A stretch of DNA of 64,000 nt from Kosakonia sacchari SP1. GTDB taxonomy: Bacteria; Pseudomonadota; Gammaproteobacteria; Enterobacterales; Enterobacteriaceae. The stretch spans positions 2,542,001 to 2,606,000 of the forward strand of contig NZ_CP007215.2 of NCBI RefSeq assembly GCF_000300455.3, written 5' to 3'. The translations under genes were made by a program, and so were the position numbers. Positions 1 to 9,110 of the stretch are shown here, piece by piece (the stretch's first letter is position 1; every line of letters begins with the position of its first letter). The notes beneath the pieces are model-generated. The model saw nothing but the letters and a program-made list of their open reading frames with translations. It was not told where the DNA came from and did no database searches.

Positions 1-141
1 TTACAGGTTGAACACGACACGCCGGAACACTGGGGCGGCGCGCTTGAACTTGAAGGTGGACGCCGTTATTACGTCAATCTGCAACCCGGCCGCCCTGCTT
101 TTCCGCTCAGTCTGCGTGCCACCCGCGACGCACAGGTATAA
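1..141 (+). CDS. nifT: NifT/FixU family protein, 3' end only
   Basis: Only the last 46 codons are present; the start lies left of the window. The frame reads through an EHDTPExWGG segment followed by a glycine/tyrosine-rich beta stretch and stops at TAA 139-141, which matches the C-terminal half of the small NifT protein. NifT is a roughly 70-residue beta protein of unknown, usually non-essential, role encoded just after nifHDK. It is followed 11 bases later by nifY, whose ribosome-binding site (AAGGAGGTG) starts at the nifT stop, so the two are probably cotranscribed from the nifH promoter outside the window. Confidence 0.85.
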   Translation, partial: LQVEHDTPEHWGGALELEGGRRYYVNLQPGRPAFPLSLRATRDAQV

Positions 142-152
142 GGAGGTGAGCA

Positions 153-815
153 ATGTCCGACAACGATACGCTGTTCTGGCGGATGCTGGCGCTGTTTCAG
201 TGCCTGCCGGAGCTGCAACCCGCGCAAATCATGGCCTGGCTCACCCACAGCAGTGATGAAGTGCTGACACCCAATGGGCTGGCAGCACTCGAATTACCGC
301 AACTTGAAGCCCATTTTCCGTATGCGGAAGCCCTGATGTCCAACGGTCGCTGGGCGCGGGTTAAAGCCTGCCTGCGCGGCGAACTGCCTGCGCATTTGCA
401 GGTGCAGGAAGCCAAAAGCCGCCGTCCGCAATTGGTTGTCGCCTTCTGCTCACAGGATGGGCTAACCATCAATGGTCATTTCGGCCAGGGGCGGCTTTTC
501 TTTATTTACGGGTTTGATGATCAGGGCGGCTGGTTACATGACCTGCGCCGCTACCCTTCTCACCCGCAAAATCAGGAACCGAATGACATCCGCGCGCAGT
601 TACTCCACGACTGCCATTTGCTGTTTTGTGAAGCGATCGGCGGCCCGGCAGCCGCACGGCTGATTCGTCATAATATTCACCCGATGAAAGTGTGCCCAGG
701 CAATACCATTTTGTCCCAGTGCACCGCCATCCAGAACCTGCTGGCCGGGCCGTTACCGCCGTGGCTGGCGAAACGGCTGGAACGCGCTAATCCGCTGGAA
801 GCGCGGGTGTTTTAA
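153..815 (+). CDS. nifY: NifY, nitrogenase apo-protein chaperone
   Basis: A 220-residue protein, the same length as Klebsiella NifY. The N-terminal ~90 residues form a helical domain. The second half is the dinitrogenase iron-molybdenum cofactor-binding fold shared with NifX and the NifB C-terminus, with the signature GHFGQG at about residues 107-112. In Klebsiella, NifY binds apo-MoFe protein and dissociates when FeMo-co is inserted. It follows nifT with a strong AAGGAGGTG ribosome-binding site and is closed by a clear terminator at 818-842, so it ends the nifHDKTY transcript. Confidence 0.95.
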   Translation: MSDNDTLFWRMLALFQCLPELQPAQIMAWLTHSSDEVLTPNGLAALELPQLEAHFPYAEALMSNGRWARVKACLRGELPAHLQVQEAKSRRPQLVVAFCSQDGLTINGHFGQGRLFFIYGFDDQGGWLHDLRRYPSHPQNQEPNDIRAQLLHDCHLLFCEAIGGPAAARLIRHNIHPMKVCPGNTILSQCTAIQNLLAGPLPPWLAKRLERANPLEARVF

Positions 816-817
816 AC

Positions 818-842
818 CGCCCCCTGATGGGGGCGTTTTTTG
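818..842 (+). terminator. Rho-independent terminator of nifHDKTY
   Basis: A perfect 7-bp stem (CGCCCCC / GGGGGCG) with a TGAT loop is followed by a run of seven T. It begins 3 bases after the nifY stop and separates the nifHDKTY transcript from the nifENX promoter. Confidence 0.9.
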
Positions 843-861
843 GCGTGGGCATTGCGCCAAT

Positions 862-946
862 TGTCTGTTTTGTCACAAAGCACACAACACTTTCCCCTTA
901 AAAATCAATCACTCTTTTCTGGCTTGCGATTTGCACCGTTAACGCT
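862..946 (+). promoter_or_regulatory. nifENX promoter: NifA site plus sigma-54 -24/-12
   Basis: A NifA upstream activator site TGT-N10-ACA lies at 862-877. A sigma-54 element, TGGCTTGCGATTTGCA, lies at 920-935 with exact GG-N10-GC spacing. The predicted start site is near 946, which puts the NifA site about 75 bases upstream, a normal distance for IHF-assisted looping. The intervening stretch is AT-rich, as expected of an IHF region, but I did not assign an exact IHF box. Confidence 0.85.
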
Positions 947-971
947 AACCCAACCAGAAAATGAGGTGATG

Positions 972-2345
972 ATGAAGGGGAACGACATCCTGGCCCTGCT
1001 CGATGAACCTGCCTGCGAGCATAACCATAAACAGAAATCCGGCTGTAGCGCGCCCAAACCCGGTGCGACTGCCGGAGGCTGCGCCTTCGACGGCGCACAG
1101 ATTACCCTGCTGCCACTTTCCGATGTGGCGCATCTGGTACATGGCCCGATCGGCTGCGCCGGTAGCTCATGGGATAACCGCGGCAGCCTGAGTTCCGGCC
1201 CGCGGATTAACCGGCTTGGATTCACCACCGATTTGAACGAGCAGGATGTCATCATGGGACGCGGCGAGCGGCGGCTGTTTCACGCGGTGCGCCATATTGT
1301 CGACCGCTATCATCCGGCGGCGGTATTTATTTACAACACCTGCGTTCCGGCAATGGAAGGCGATGACATTGAAGCCGTCTGCCAGGCCGCAGCGACCGCC
1401 ACCGGTGTGCCCGTGATTGCCGTTGATGTGGCCGGTTTTTACGGTAGCAAAAACCTCGGAAACCGCCTGGCGGGCGAGGTGATGGTGAAAAAAGTCATCG
1501 GCGGACGCGAACCCGCGCCGTGGCCGGGAAACACCCCTTTTGCCCCGGCGCACCGCCATGATATTGGCCTGATAGGCGAATTTAACATCGCCGGCGAATT
1601 CTGGCATATCCAGCCACTGCTTGATGAGCTGGGTATTCGCGTCCTGGGGACCCTTTCCGGCGATGGGCGCTTTGCCGAGATCCAGACGCTGCACCGTGCG
1701 CAGGTCAATATGCTGGTTTGCTCCAGAGCACTGATTAATGTCGCCAGATCGCTGGAGCAACGTTACGGTACGCCGTGGTTTGAAGGTAGTTTTTATGGCG
1801 TTCGCGCCACTTCTGATGCCCTGCGCCAGCTGGCAATACTCACCGGCGATAGCGATTTAATGGCGCGCACCGAACAGCTAATCACGCGTGAGGAACACGC
1901 AGCAGAACAGGCACTGGCACCGCTGCGCGAACGTTTACGCGGCAGGAAAGTACTGCTCTATACCGGCGGCGTTAAATCCTGGTCGGTGGTTTCGGCACTG
2001 CAGGATCTCGGCATGACGGTCGTCGCTACCGGAACCCGCAAATCCACCGAAGAGGATAAACAGCGCATCCGTGAACTGATGGGCGATGACGCCATCATGC
2101 TGGATGAAGGCAACGCCCGCGCCTTGCTGGATGTGGTTTATCGCTGCAAAGCCGACATGATGATCGCAGGCGGTCGCAACATGTACACCGCCTATAAAGC
2201 GCGTCTGCCCTTTCTTGATATCAACCAGGAGCGTGAGCACGCCTTTGCCGGTTATCGCGGCATCATCATGCTTGCCGAACAACTTTGTCAGACCCTGGAA
2301 AGCCCGGTCTGGCCGCAAACGCATGCCCGCGCGCCGTGGCAATAA
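972..2345 (+). CDS. nifE: NifE, FeMo-cofactor scaffold alpha subunit
   Basis: A 457-residue NifD-like protein of the nitrogenase component 1 family. With NifN it forms the NifEN scaffold on which the NifB product is matured to FeMo-co. Cluster-ligand cysteines are visible at C37, C62 (in [15 protein letters not shown]) and in YNTCVP near residue 124. A longer in-frame reading begins near 840 but crosses the terminator and promoter, so the start was placed at ATG 972 after AGGTG; ATG 969 is adjacent. nifN follows 10 bases after the stop. Confidence 0.95.
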   Translation: MKGNDILALLDEPACEHNHKQKSGCSAPKPGATAGGCAFDGAQITLLPLSDVAHLVHGPIGCAGSSWDNRGSLSSGPRINRLGFTTDLNEQDVIMGRGERRLFHAVRHIVDRYHPAAVFIYNTCVPAMEGDDIEAVCQAAATATGVPVIAVDVAGFYGSKNLGNRLAGEVMVKKVIGGREPAPWPGNTPFAPAHRHDIGLIGEFNIAGEFWHIQPLLDELGIRVLGTLSGDGRFAEIQTLHRAQVNMLVCSRALINVARSLEQRYGTPWFEGSFYGVRATSDALRQLAILTGDSDLMARTEQLITREEHAAEQALAPLRERLRGRKVLLYTGGVKSWSVVSALQDLGMTVVATGTRKSTEEDKQRIRELMGDDAIMLDEGNARALLDVVYRCKADMMIAGGRNMYTAYKARLPFLDINQEREHAFAGYRGIIMLAEQLCQTLESPVWPQTHARAPWQ

Positions 2346-2355
2346 GGAGCGTTAA

Positions 2356-3741
2356 ATGGCCGAAATTCTTCGTAGTAAAAAACCGCTGGCGGTCAGCCCG
2401 ATTAAAAGCGGCCAGCCGCTGGGGGCGATCCTCGCAAGCCTGGGTGTCGAACAGTGCATACCGCTGGTACACGGCGCACAGGGATGTAGTGCGTTCGCGA
2501 AGGTGTTTTTTATTCAACATTTTCACGACCCGATCCCGCTGCAATCGACGGCGATGGATCCGACTTCCACTATTATGGGCGCCGATGAAAACATTTTTAC
2601 CGCGCTCAATGTTCTCTGCCAGCGCAACGCCGCGAAAGCCATTGTGCTGCTCAGCACCGGGCTGTCAGAAGCCCAGGGCAGCGATATTTCGCGAGTGGTG
2701 CGCCAGTTTCGTGATGATTTTCCGCGCCATAAAAACGTGGCGCTGCTCACCGTCAACACCCCGGATTTCTACGGCTCGCTGGAAAACGGCTACAGCGCCG
2801 TGCTGGAAAGCATGATTGAACAGTGGGTACCCGCACAGCCCGCCGCCAGCCTGCGCAACCGCCGGGTGAACCTGCTGGTCAGCCATTTAGTGACGCCGGG
2901 CGATATCGAACTGTTGCGCAGTTATGTTGAAGCATTCGGTCTGCAACCGGTGATTGTGCCGGATCTGTCGCAGTCTCTGGACGGGCATCTGGCAGACGGT
3001 GATTTTTCGCCTGTCACTCAGGGGGGAACATCGTTGCGCATGATTGAACAAATGGGACAAAACCTGGCCACCTTTGTGATTGGCAACTCGCTGGGCCGTG
3101 CGGCAGCGTTACTGGCGCAGCGCAGCCGGGGCGAGGTGATCACCCTGCCTCATCTGATGACGCTTGAGGCGTGCGACACGTTTATCCATCGCTTGAAAAC
3201 CCTCTCCGGGCGCGACGTCCCCGCATGGATTGAGCGCCAGCGCGGGCAAGTGCAGGATGCGATGATCGATAGCCATATGTGGTTGCAGGGTGCGGCTATC
3301 GCCATGGCAGCAGAAGGCGATCACCTGGCGGCATGGTGCGATTTCGCCCGCAGTCAGGGCATGATCCCCGGACCGGTTGTCGCACCGATCAGCCAGCCTG
3401 GGTTGCAAAATCTGCCGGTTGAAACCGTGGTCATCGGCGATCTGGAAGATATGCAGGATCGGCTTTGCGTGACACCCGCCGCGTTACTGGTAGCGAATTC
3501 TCATGCCGCCGATCTCGCCACGCAATTTGATTTGTCACTTATCCGCGCCGGATTTCCGGTGTATGACCGGCTGGGGGAGTTTCGTCGGCTGCGCCAGGGG
3601 TATAGCGGCATTCGTGACACGCTGTTTGAGCTGGCGAATGTGATGCGCGAACGCCATCGCCCGCTTGCAACCTACCGCTCGCCGCTGCGTCAGCGCTTCG
3701 GCGACAACGTTACGCCAGGAGATCGGTATGCCGCATGTTAA
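2356..3741 (+). CDS. nifN: NifN, FeMo-cofactor scaffold beta subunit
   Basis: A 461-residue NifK-like protein that pairs with NifE in the FeMo-co maturation scaffold. The N-terminus carries the family pattern VEQCIPLVHGAQGC, with C44 as a likely P-cluster-type ligand. The beta subunit lacks the full NifK ligand set, as usual for NifN. Its ribosome-binding site is AAGGAGCG after the nifE stop. The 3' end overlaps nifX by 14 bases, which suggests translational coupling. Confidence 0.95.
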   Translation: MAEILRSKKPLAVSPIKSGQPLGAILASLGVEQCIPLVHGAQGCSAFAKVFFIQHFHDPIPLQSTAMDPTSTIMGADENIFTALNVLCQRNAAKAIVLLSTGLSEAQGSDISRVVRQFRDDFPRHKNVALLTVNTPDFYGSLENGYSAVLESMIEQWVPAQPAASLRNRRVNLLVSHLVTPGDIELLRSYVEAFGLQPVIVPDLSQSLDGHLADGDFSPVTQGGTSLRMIEQMGQNLATFVIGNSLGRAAALLAQRSRGEVITLPHLMTLEACDTFIHRLKTLSGRDVPAWIERQRGQVQDAMIDSHMWLQGAAIAMAAEGDHLAAWCDFARSQGMIPGPVVAPISQPGLQNLPVETVVIGDLEDMQDRLCVTPAALLVANSHAADLATQFDLSLIRAGFPVYDRLGEFRRLRQGYSGIRDTLFELANVMRERHRPLATYRSPLRQRFGDNVTPGDRYAAC

Positions 3742-4186
3742 TCGTCAGTTCAGCACCATTTGCCAGGGCGAATGGTCAATGAAAGTCGCCTTTGCCAGTT
3801 CGGATTATCACCATGTGGATCAACACTTTGGCGCCACGCCAAAATTGGTGATCTATGGCGTGAAAGAGCACGACGTCACGCTGTTGCGGGTGGTGGATTT
3901 CTCTGTGCTCGCCGGGCACCAGCAAGAGAAACTCGATTGTCGCATTCACGCGCTGGAAGATTGCGTCACGCTCTACTGCGTGGCGATTGGCGAAGCGGTT
4001 TTTCGCCAGCTTTTGCAAATCGGTGTACGTGCGGTTCGCGTACCGCAAGCGACCACCATTGCCGGGTTGTTGCAGGAAATCCAGCACTACTGGTATGACA
4101 AAGAGCAGCGCAAAACCGCCCGCAACCCGCAACGCTTCGCCCGGATGCTCCAGGAGCAGACGTGGCAGGACGAGGATGAGCGTTAG
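3728..4186 (+). CDS. nifX: NifX, FeMo-co precursor carrier
   Basis: A 152-residue protein consisting of one dinitrogenase iron-molybdenum cofactor-binding domain, with HFGATP near residues 33-38 in place of the GHFGQG seen in NifY. Family knowledge: NifX binds NifB-co and a NifEN-derived precursor and passes them on. The start was placed at ATG 3728 because Klebsiella NifX begins with the same MP...NRQF pattern and because CAGGAG lies just upstream. It overlaps the nifN 3' end, so it is the last gene of nifENX. Confidence 0.93.
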   Translation: MPHVNRQFSTICQGEWSMKVAFASSDYHHVDQHFGATPKLVIYGVKEHDVTLLRVVDFSVLAGHQQEKLDCRIHALEDCVTLYCVAIGEAVFRQLLQIGVRAVRVPQATTIAGLLQEIQHYWYDKEQRKTARNPQRFARMLQEQTWQDEDER

Positions 4187-4205
4187 CCACACGCCATGTC
4201 GGTTG

Positions 4206-4323
4206 TGTGACAAAGCCAACATAAAATCGCGACACAGTGCCGGGCTTTATGTTGGCCTTTAAATTTACCACATTGAAATATAACGCTTTTCCCATCTGGT
4301 ACTGCTTTTGCTTGGTTGTCATC
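4206..4323 (+). promoter_or_regulatory. nifUSVWZM promoter: NifA site plus sigma-54 -24/-12
   Basis: The NifA site TGT-N10-ACA is at 4206-4221. The sigma-54 element TGGTACTGCTTTTGCT is at 4297-4312 with exact GG-N10-GC spacing, which predicts a start near 4323. The NifA site overlaps the left arm of the hairpin at 4215-4256. Confidence 0.82.
4215..4260 (+). terminator. Probable nifENX terminator hairpin
   Basis: A perfect 11-bp inverted repeat (GCCAACATAAA at 4215-4225, TTTATGTTGGC at 4246-4256) surrounds a 20-base loop and is followed by CTTTAAATTT. The large loop and weak T-run make it a moderate terminator. Its left arm shares 7 bases with the NifA site of the next promoter. Confidence 0.55.
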
Positions 4324-4392
4324 ACCCGCCGTTGATTGAGGCGGTGAAATGCGCCACGGCGCTTTCCGTCATCTCTCCTGGGAGCCAGGCAC

Positions 4393-5217
4393 ATGTGGAA
4401 TTACTCCGAGAAAGTGAAAGATCATTTTTTTAATCCCCGTAACGCGCGGGTCGTGGATAACGCCAACGCGGTGGGCGATGTGGGATCGTTAAGCTGTGGC
4501 GATGCGCTGCGGCTGATGCTCCGCGTGGATCCGCAAAGTGAAACCATCCTCGAAGCCGGATTTCAGACGTTTGGCTGCGGTAGCGCGATTGCCTCCTCTT
4601 CCGCGCTCACCGAGCTGATTATTGGCCGCACGCTGGCGCAGGCCGAGCAGGTAACCAACCAGCAGATTGCGGATTACCTCGATGGCCTGCCGCCGCAAAA
4701 AATGCACTGTTCGGTGATGGGTCAGGAGGCGCTGCGAGCGGCGATTGCCCACTACCGTGGCGAAACGCTGGAAGATGAGCACGAAGAAGGCGCGTTGATT
4801 TGCAAATGTTTCGGCGTCGATGAGGGACAAATTCGCCGGGCAGTGCTGAGCAACGGCCTGACCACCCTTGAAGAGGTGATCAACTACACCAAAGCGGGCG
4901 GCGGCTGCACCGCGTGCCATGAAAAAATTGAACTGGCGCTGGCCGATATTCTCGCCCAACACCCGCAGGCCGCCATTACTGTCGCTGCAAAGAACGATCC
5001 GCACTGGCAGGAGGTCGTCGACGCGATCACCGAATTACGCCCGCATATCCAGGCCGATGGTGGCGATATGTCGCTGCTTAGCGTCAACAATCACACCGTG
5101 ACCGTAAGCCTTTCCGGCAGTTGCAGCGGCTGCATGATGACCGACATGACGCTCGCCTGGCTCCAGCAAAAACTGATGGAGCGTACCGGCTGTTATATGG
5201 ACGTTGTGGCCGCCTGA
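4393..5217 (+). CDS. nifU: NifU, Fe-S cluster scaffold
   Basis: A 274-residue three-domain scaffold that receives sulfur from NifS and builds Fe-S clusters for nitrogenase. The N-terminal IscU-like domain has C35, C62 and a cysteine in HCSVMG near 106. The central [2Fe-2S] domain has C137, C139, C172 and C175 (CKC ... GGCTAC). The C-terminal Nfu domain has C244-SG-C247. These positions match Azotobacter NifU closely. It is the first gene of the nifUSVWZM transcript, about 70 bases after the predicted start site. Confidence 0.96.
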   Translation: MWNYSEKVKDHFFNPRNARVVDNANAVGDVGSLSCGDALRLMLRVDPQSETILEAGFQTFGCGSAIASSSALTELIIGRTLAQAEQVTNQQIADYLDGLPPQKMHCSVMGQEALRAAIAHYRGETLEDEHEEGALICKCFGVDEGQIRRAVLSNGLTTLEEVINYTKAGGGCTACHEKIELALADILAQHPQAAITVAAKNDPHWQEVVDAITELRPHIQADGGDMSLLSVNNHTVTVSLSGSCSGCMMTDMTLAWLQQKLMERTGCYMDVVAA

Positions 5218-5249
5218 GCCACCACATGTCAACCGATGGGGGAGAAACT

Positions 5250-6443
5250 ATGAAACAGGTCTATCTGGACAATAACGCCACCACCCGTATCGACCCGATG
5301 GTGCTGGAAGCGATGATGCCATTCTTAACCGAACATTACGGTAATCCGTCGTCGATTCACGACTTTGGCACCGCCTCCCGCGCCGCGCTTGAACGCGCCC
5401 GTCAGCAAGTCGCCGCGCTACTGGGGGCCGATCACAGTAGCGAAATCATCTTCACCTCCTGTGCGACCGAGGCCTCCAGCACCGCACTGCACGCCTGCGT
5501 TGAGCTGATGCCAGAGCGCCGGGAGATTATTACCACCGCCGTTGAACATCCGGCCACTCTCGCCGTGTGTGAACATCTGGAACGCCAGGGCTACCTTATC
5601 CATCGCATTGGTGTGAATGCCAGCGGCGCACTGGATATGGAACAGTATCGCCGCGTACTGAGCACGCGTGTGGCGGCGGTCAGCGTTATGTGGGCGAATA
5701 ATGAAACCGGCGTGTTGTTTCCGGTGATCGAAATGGCGGCGATGGCGCAGGAATATGGCGCGCTGTTTCACTGCGACGCGGTACAAGTGGTGGGCAAAAT
5801 CCCGCTAGATATCGCCCGTACGCAGATCGATATGCTCTCCTGCTCGGCGCATAAACTGCACGGGCCGAAAGGTGTGGGTTGCCTCTATTTGCGCCGTGGC
5901 ACCCGCTTTCGACCGCTGTTGCGCGGTGGGCATCAGGAGCGCGGTCGCCGCGCCGGTACGGAGAATATCGCCGGGATTGTCGGCATGGGCGCGGCGTGCG
6001 AACTGGCGCAGATCCACCTGCCGGGTAGCGCGGGCATCGCCAGCCTGCGCGATCGCCTGCAAGACGAACTGGTGAAACAGGTGCCGTCAGTGATGGTGAT
6101 GGGCGGCGATCAACCCCGCGTCCCCGGCACGGCGAACCTGGCGTTCGAATTTATCGAAGGGGAAGCCATTTTACTGCTCCTCAACCAGGCCGGGATCGCC
6201 GCCTCCAGCGGTAGCGCCTGCACCTCGGGTTCGCTGGAACCGTCGCATGTGATGCGGGCCATGAACATTCCCTACACTGCGGCGCATGGCAGTATTCGTT
6301 TTTCACTCTCGCGCTATACGCGGGAAAAAGAGATCGACTATGTGATAGAGACGCTGCCGGCCATTATTACCCGTCTCCGCGCGCTTTCACCGTACTGGCA
6401 GGACGGCCAGCCCCCCGCCACCTTTACGCCGGTTTACGGCTAA
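5250..6443 (+). CDS. nifS: NifS, nitrogenase-specific cysteine desulfurase
   Basis: A 397-residue class V aminotransferase. It uses PLP to release sulfur from cysteine for cluster assembly on NifU. The PLP lysine is K202 in SAHKLHGPKG and the persulfide cysteine is C324 in SGSACTSGS. The N-terminus YLDNNATT is diagnostic. A longer in-frame reading starts inside nifU; the start at ATG 5250 follows GGGGAGAAACT and matches the family N-terminus. nifV begins 9 bases after the stop. Confidence 0.96.
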   Translation: MKQVYLDNNATTRIDPMVLEAMMPFLTEHYGNPSSIHDFGTASRAALERARQQVAALLGADHSSEIIFTSCATEASSTALHACVELMPERREIITTAVEHPATLAVCEHLERQGYLIHRIGVNASGALDMEQYRRVLSTRVAAVSVMWANNETGVLFPVIEMAAMAQEYGALFHCDAVQVVGKIPLDIARTQIDMLSCSAHKLHGPKGVGCLYLRRGTRFRPLLRGGHQERGRRAGTENIAGIVGMGAACELAQIHLPGSAGIASLRDRLQDELVKQVPSVMVMGGDQPRVPGTANLAFEFIEGEAILLLLNQAGIAASSGSACTSGSLEPSHVMRAMNIPYTAAHGSIRFSLSRYTREKEIDYVIETLPAIITRLRALSPYWQDGQPPATFTPVYG

Positions 6444-6452
6444 GGTGGCGAC

Positions 6453-7598
6453 ATGTCCAGGGTTGTGATCAATGACACCACGCTGCGCGACGGCGAGCAG
6501 AGCCCCGGTGTTGCCTTTCGCGCCAGCGAGAAAATCGCTATTGCCGAAGCGCTGTTTGCCGCCGGGGTGACCGCGCTGGAAGTCGGCACCCCGGCGATGG
6601 GCGGCGAAGAACGCCAGCGAATGCAACACGTGCGCCAGCAACTGCCTGACGCCACGCTCATGGCCTGGTGTCGCATGAACACCGACGAAATCACCCAGAG
6701 CGCCGATCTCGGTATGGACTGGGTGGATATCTCGCTGCCGGCTTCTGACAAGCTGCGCCAGTACAAATTGCGCGAACCGCTGCCGGTCGTGCTGGATAAG
6801 CTGGCTACGCTGATTACCCATGCGCGACAGCACGGGTTACAGGTCTGTATTGGTTGTGAGGACGCATCGCGCGCCAGCGATTGGACATTAGCGGAGATTG
6901 CCCACGTCGCCCGCAGCGCAGGCGCACAGCGATTGCGTTTTGCCGATACCCTTGGCCTGCTCGACCCTTTCACCACCGCTCAGCGTATCAGCGCCCTGCG
7001 TCAAAACTGGTCTGGTGAAATTGAGATGCACGCCCATAACGATCTCGGTATGGCGACCGCCAATACGCTGGCGGCGGTACGCGCCGGGGCAACCAGTGTC
7101 AATACGACCGTGCTGGGGCTTGGCGAACGCGCCGGAAACGCCGCGCTGGAAACCGTCGCACTCGGGCTGAGCCGCTGTCTGGATCTGGACAGCGGTGTGG
7201 ATTTCACGCAATTACCGATGCTCTGCCAGCAGGTCGCCGATGCTGCCCTGCGGCCCATTGACCCACAGCAACCGCTGGTTGGCGCGCAGGTATTTACCCA
7301 CGAGTCCGGCGTGCATGTCGCCGCCCTGCTGCGCGATCGTGAAAGCTACCAGGCCATCGACCCGGCGCTGATCGGGCGCGAATACCGGCTGGTGCTCGGT
7401 AAGCACTCCGGACGCCAGGCCGTGGAAGGCGTGTTTACCCGGCTGGGCTACCACCTTAACGCCCTGCAAGTCGACCTGCTGTTGCCCGCCATTCGCCGCG
7501 TGGCGGAAAGCAGAAAACGCATACCGCAAGACGATGAACTGATTGCGCTTTACACCACACTGTGTGGCACAAGCGCGCCGCATCTGGCGAGGAGCTAA
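6453..7598 (+). CDS. nifV: NifV, homocitrate synthase
   Basis: A 381-residue TIM-barrel enzyme of the isopropylmalate/homocitrate synthase family. It condenses 2-oxoglutarate with acetyl-CoA to make homocitrate, the organic ligand of FeMo-co. The signature [14 protein letters not shown] lies at residues 5-18, and the metal-binding HAHNDLGMA and HESGVHVAA segments follow. The ribosome-binding site AAGGTGG lies between the nifS stop and this ATG. Confidence 0.95.
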   Translation: MSRVVINDTTLRDGEQSPGVAFRASEKIAIAEALFAAGVTALEVGTPAMGGEERQRMQHVRQQLPDATLMAWCRMNTDEITQSADLGMDWVDISLPASDKLRQYKLREPLPVVLDKLATLITHARQHGLQVCIGCEDASRASDWTLAEIAHVARSAGAQRLRFADTLGLLDPFTTAQRISALRQNWSGEIEMHAHNDLGMATANTLAAVRAGATSVNTTVLGLGERAGNAALETVALGLSRCLDLDSGVDFTQLPMLCQQVADAALRPIDPQQPLVGAQVFTHESGVHVAALLRDRESYQAIDPALIGREYRLVLGKHSGRQAVEGVFTRLGYHLNALQVDLLLPAIRRVAESRKRIPQDDELIALYTTLCGTSAPHLARS

Positions 7599-7600
7599 AG

Positions 7601-7858
7601 ATGGAGTGGTTTTATCAGATCCCCGGCGTGGCTGAACTCGACAGCGCCGAGTCCTTTTTTACCTTTTTCTCCGTGCCTTATGAACCGCAGACGCTGCGCC
7701 GTTGCTGTCTGCCGGTACTGCGCGAATTTCACCAGCGCCTGCGCAATAATGTGCCGCTGCGTAATCTGCTCGAAACCACTCCCCGCGAACCCTGGTTACT
7801 GGCGCGCAGACTACTGGCGGAAAGTTACGAACACTGTACAACGGAGCAAACATTATGA
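7601..7858 (+). CDS. nifW: NifW, nitrogenase-stabilising protein
   Basis: An 85-residue protein of the NifW family, with the typical LDSAESFFxFFxVPY segment at the N-terminus. NifW associates with MoFe protein and is thought to protect it from oxygen or aid its maturation together with NifZ. The start was placed at ATG 7601, 2 bases after the nifV stop; an upstream in-frame reading lies inside nifV. The stop overlaps the nifZ start as ATGA. Confidence 0.93.
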   Translation: MEWFYQIPGVAELDSAESFFTFFSVPYEPQTLRRCCLPVLREFHQRLRNNVPLRNLLETTPREPWLLARRLLAESYEHCTTEQTL

Positions 7859-8298
7859 AACCACTGTATGCCTTCGGTGAGGAAGTTCGTGTGAGCCGCA
7901 CTATCCGCAACGATGGCACCATGCCGGGTTACCGGCGCGGCGATCTGCTGGTACGCCGGGGCAGCACGGGTTTTGTCCGCGAATGGGGCACTTTTCTGCT
8001 GGAAAAAATGATTTATCAAATCCATTTTCCCGACTGCGGTTTGATTGTCGGCTGCCGCGAGCAAGAACTGCTGCCGATTTCCGCGCCGTGGCACGGCGGG
8101 CAGTTCCAGTACGGTGATACGATCGCCTGCCGCCACGCGCTGGCCATCGGCGATAACATCGTGGTAACCGCCGGAGAACAAGGGCAAATCACCGCCACAG
8201 GTCAGGGAGATAACGCAGAGAGTTACACTGTCACCTTTTCCGGGCGTTGGTTTCAGGTTCCCGCCAGCGCCATGATCTTGCTGGAGACGCCACAATGA
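7855..8298 (+). CDS. nifZ: NifZ, P-cluster maturation factor
   Basis: A 147-residue protein. Family knowledge: NifZ helps form the second P-cluster of the MoFe protein. It carries two related segments typical of NifZ, one around residues 10-50 (EEVRVSRTIRNDGT ... RRGDLLVRRG) and one around residues 85-125. The start codon overlaps the nifW stop and the stop overlaps the nifM start, so the nifWZM block is translationally coupled. Confidence 0.93.
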   Translation: MKPLYAFGEEVRVSRTIRNDGTMPGYRRGDLLVRRGSTGFVREWGTFLLEKMIYQIHFPDCGLIVGCREQELLPISAPWHGGQFQYGDTIACRHALAIGDNIVVTAGEQGQITATGQGDNAESYTVTFSGRWFQVPASAMILLETPQ

Positions 8299-9080
8299 TG
8301 GCGTGGGAGCGTTTCGCCCGCCGACGGCTGGCACTGACCCGCTGGCACTGCGAGCCGGAAAACATCCCGGCAGCACGACAACCGGCATTTGACCGCGCCT
8401 GGGCGCGCCAGCGCCAGCTTGAACTGGCGGTCGTGGCGATGACGCGCGACGCAACCATTCCTGACGATCTGCATCATGCCGTAGCCACATCGCTGGCCGT
8501 ACAGCTTGATGAAAGCCCGTTTTCCCCTGCCGAGCGCCAGGCGGTGATTGCGCATCATGCCCGTCTGGAAACGCAGTTTGCCGAGGTTGCCAGCAAAGCC
8601 CCCGTCCCGGACGACGCGTGCGTTCTGCGCTGGTATCAGCAACATCAGGCGCAATTTATGCGCCCGGAACAACGCTTAACCTCGCACCTGCTGCTGACCA
8701 CAGAGCAAAACACCGCCGGAATAAGAAACCAGATCACCCGTTTTTATCAGCAAATCCGTGATAACCGCGCGGCCTTTCCCCGGCTGGCGGCGCGCCATTC
8801 ACACTGCCCCAGCGCGCTGGAAGGTGGGCGTCTGGGCTGGGTAAGCCGTGGCCTGCTCTTTGCGGAACTGGAAAACGCGCTGTTTGCGCTGCAAACGGAC
8901 GAGGTCAGCCAGCCGGTCGAAACGGCGCTGGGCTGGCATTTGTTATGGTGCGAACAGATCCGCCAACCGGCACTGATGGCGAAGGCAGACGCGCTGGCGA
9001 AAGCGCGGGAGTATTTGTTCCGTCAGTCCCAACAGCAGTGGCAACGCCAGTGGCTGGCGGCGTTATTACAGGCGAGCTGA
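8295..9080 (+). CDS. nifM: NifM, peptidyl-prolyl isomerase for Fe protein maturation
   Basis: A 261-residue protein. Its C-terminal half (about residues 130-235) is a parvulin-type rotamase domain with the pattern ERLTSHLLLT ... HSHCPSALEGGRLGWVSRG. NifM is needed for folding and activity of NifH. Two adjacent ATG codons (8295 and 8298) are possible starts; both overlap the nifZ stop. It is the last gene of nifUSVWZM and converges on nifF. Confidence 0.93.
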   Translation: MMAWERFARRRLALTRWHCEPENIPAARQPAFDRAWARQRQLELAVVAMTRDATIPDDLHHAVATSLAVQLDESPFSPAERQAVIAHHARLETQFAEVASKAPVPDDACVLRWYQQHQAQFMRPEQRLTSHLLLTTEQNTAGIRNQITRFYQQIRDNRAAFPRLAARHSHCPSALEGGRLGWVSRGLLFAELENALFALQTDEVSQPVETALGWHLLWCEQIRQPALMAKADALAKAREYLFRQSQQQWQRQWLAALLQAS

Positions 9081-9081
9081 A

Positions 9082-9104
9082 AAGCCCGGTTATCAACCGG
9101 GCTT
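9082..9104 (-). terminator. Terminator between nifM and nifF
   Basis: A perfect 10-bp stem (AAGCCCGGTT / AACCGGGCTT) with a 3-base loop lies between the convergent nifM and nifF stops. Read on the minus strand the stem ends in TTTT, so it best serves nifF; it may also slow nifM transcription. Confidence 0.8.
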
Positions 9105-9110
9105 CAGACA

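Noticed and set aside
840..971. N-terminal extension of nifE by about 44 residues
   Set aside because: It runs from the nifY terminator through the NifA site and the sigma-54 promoter; family members begin at MKGN.
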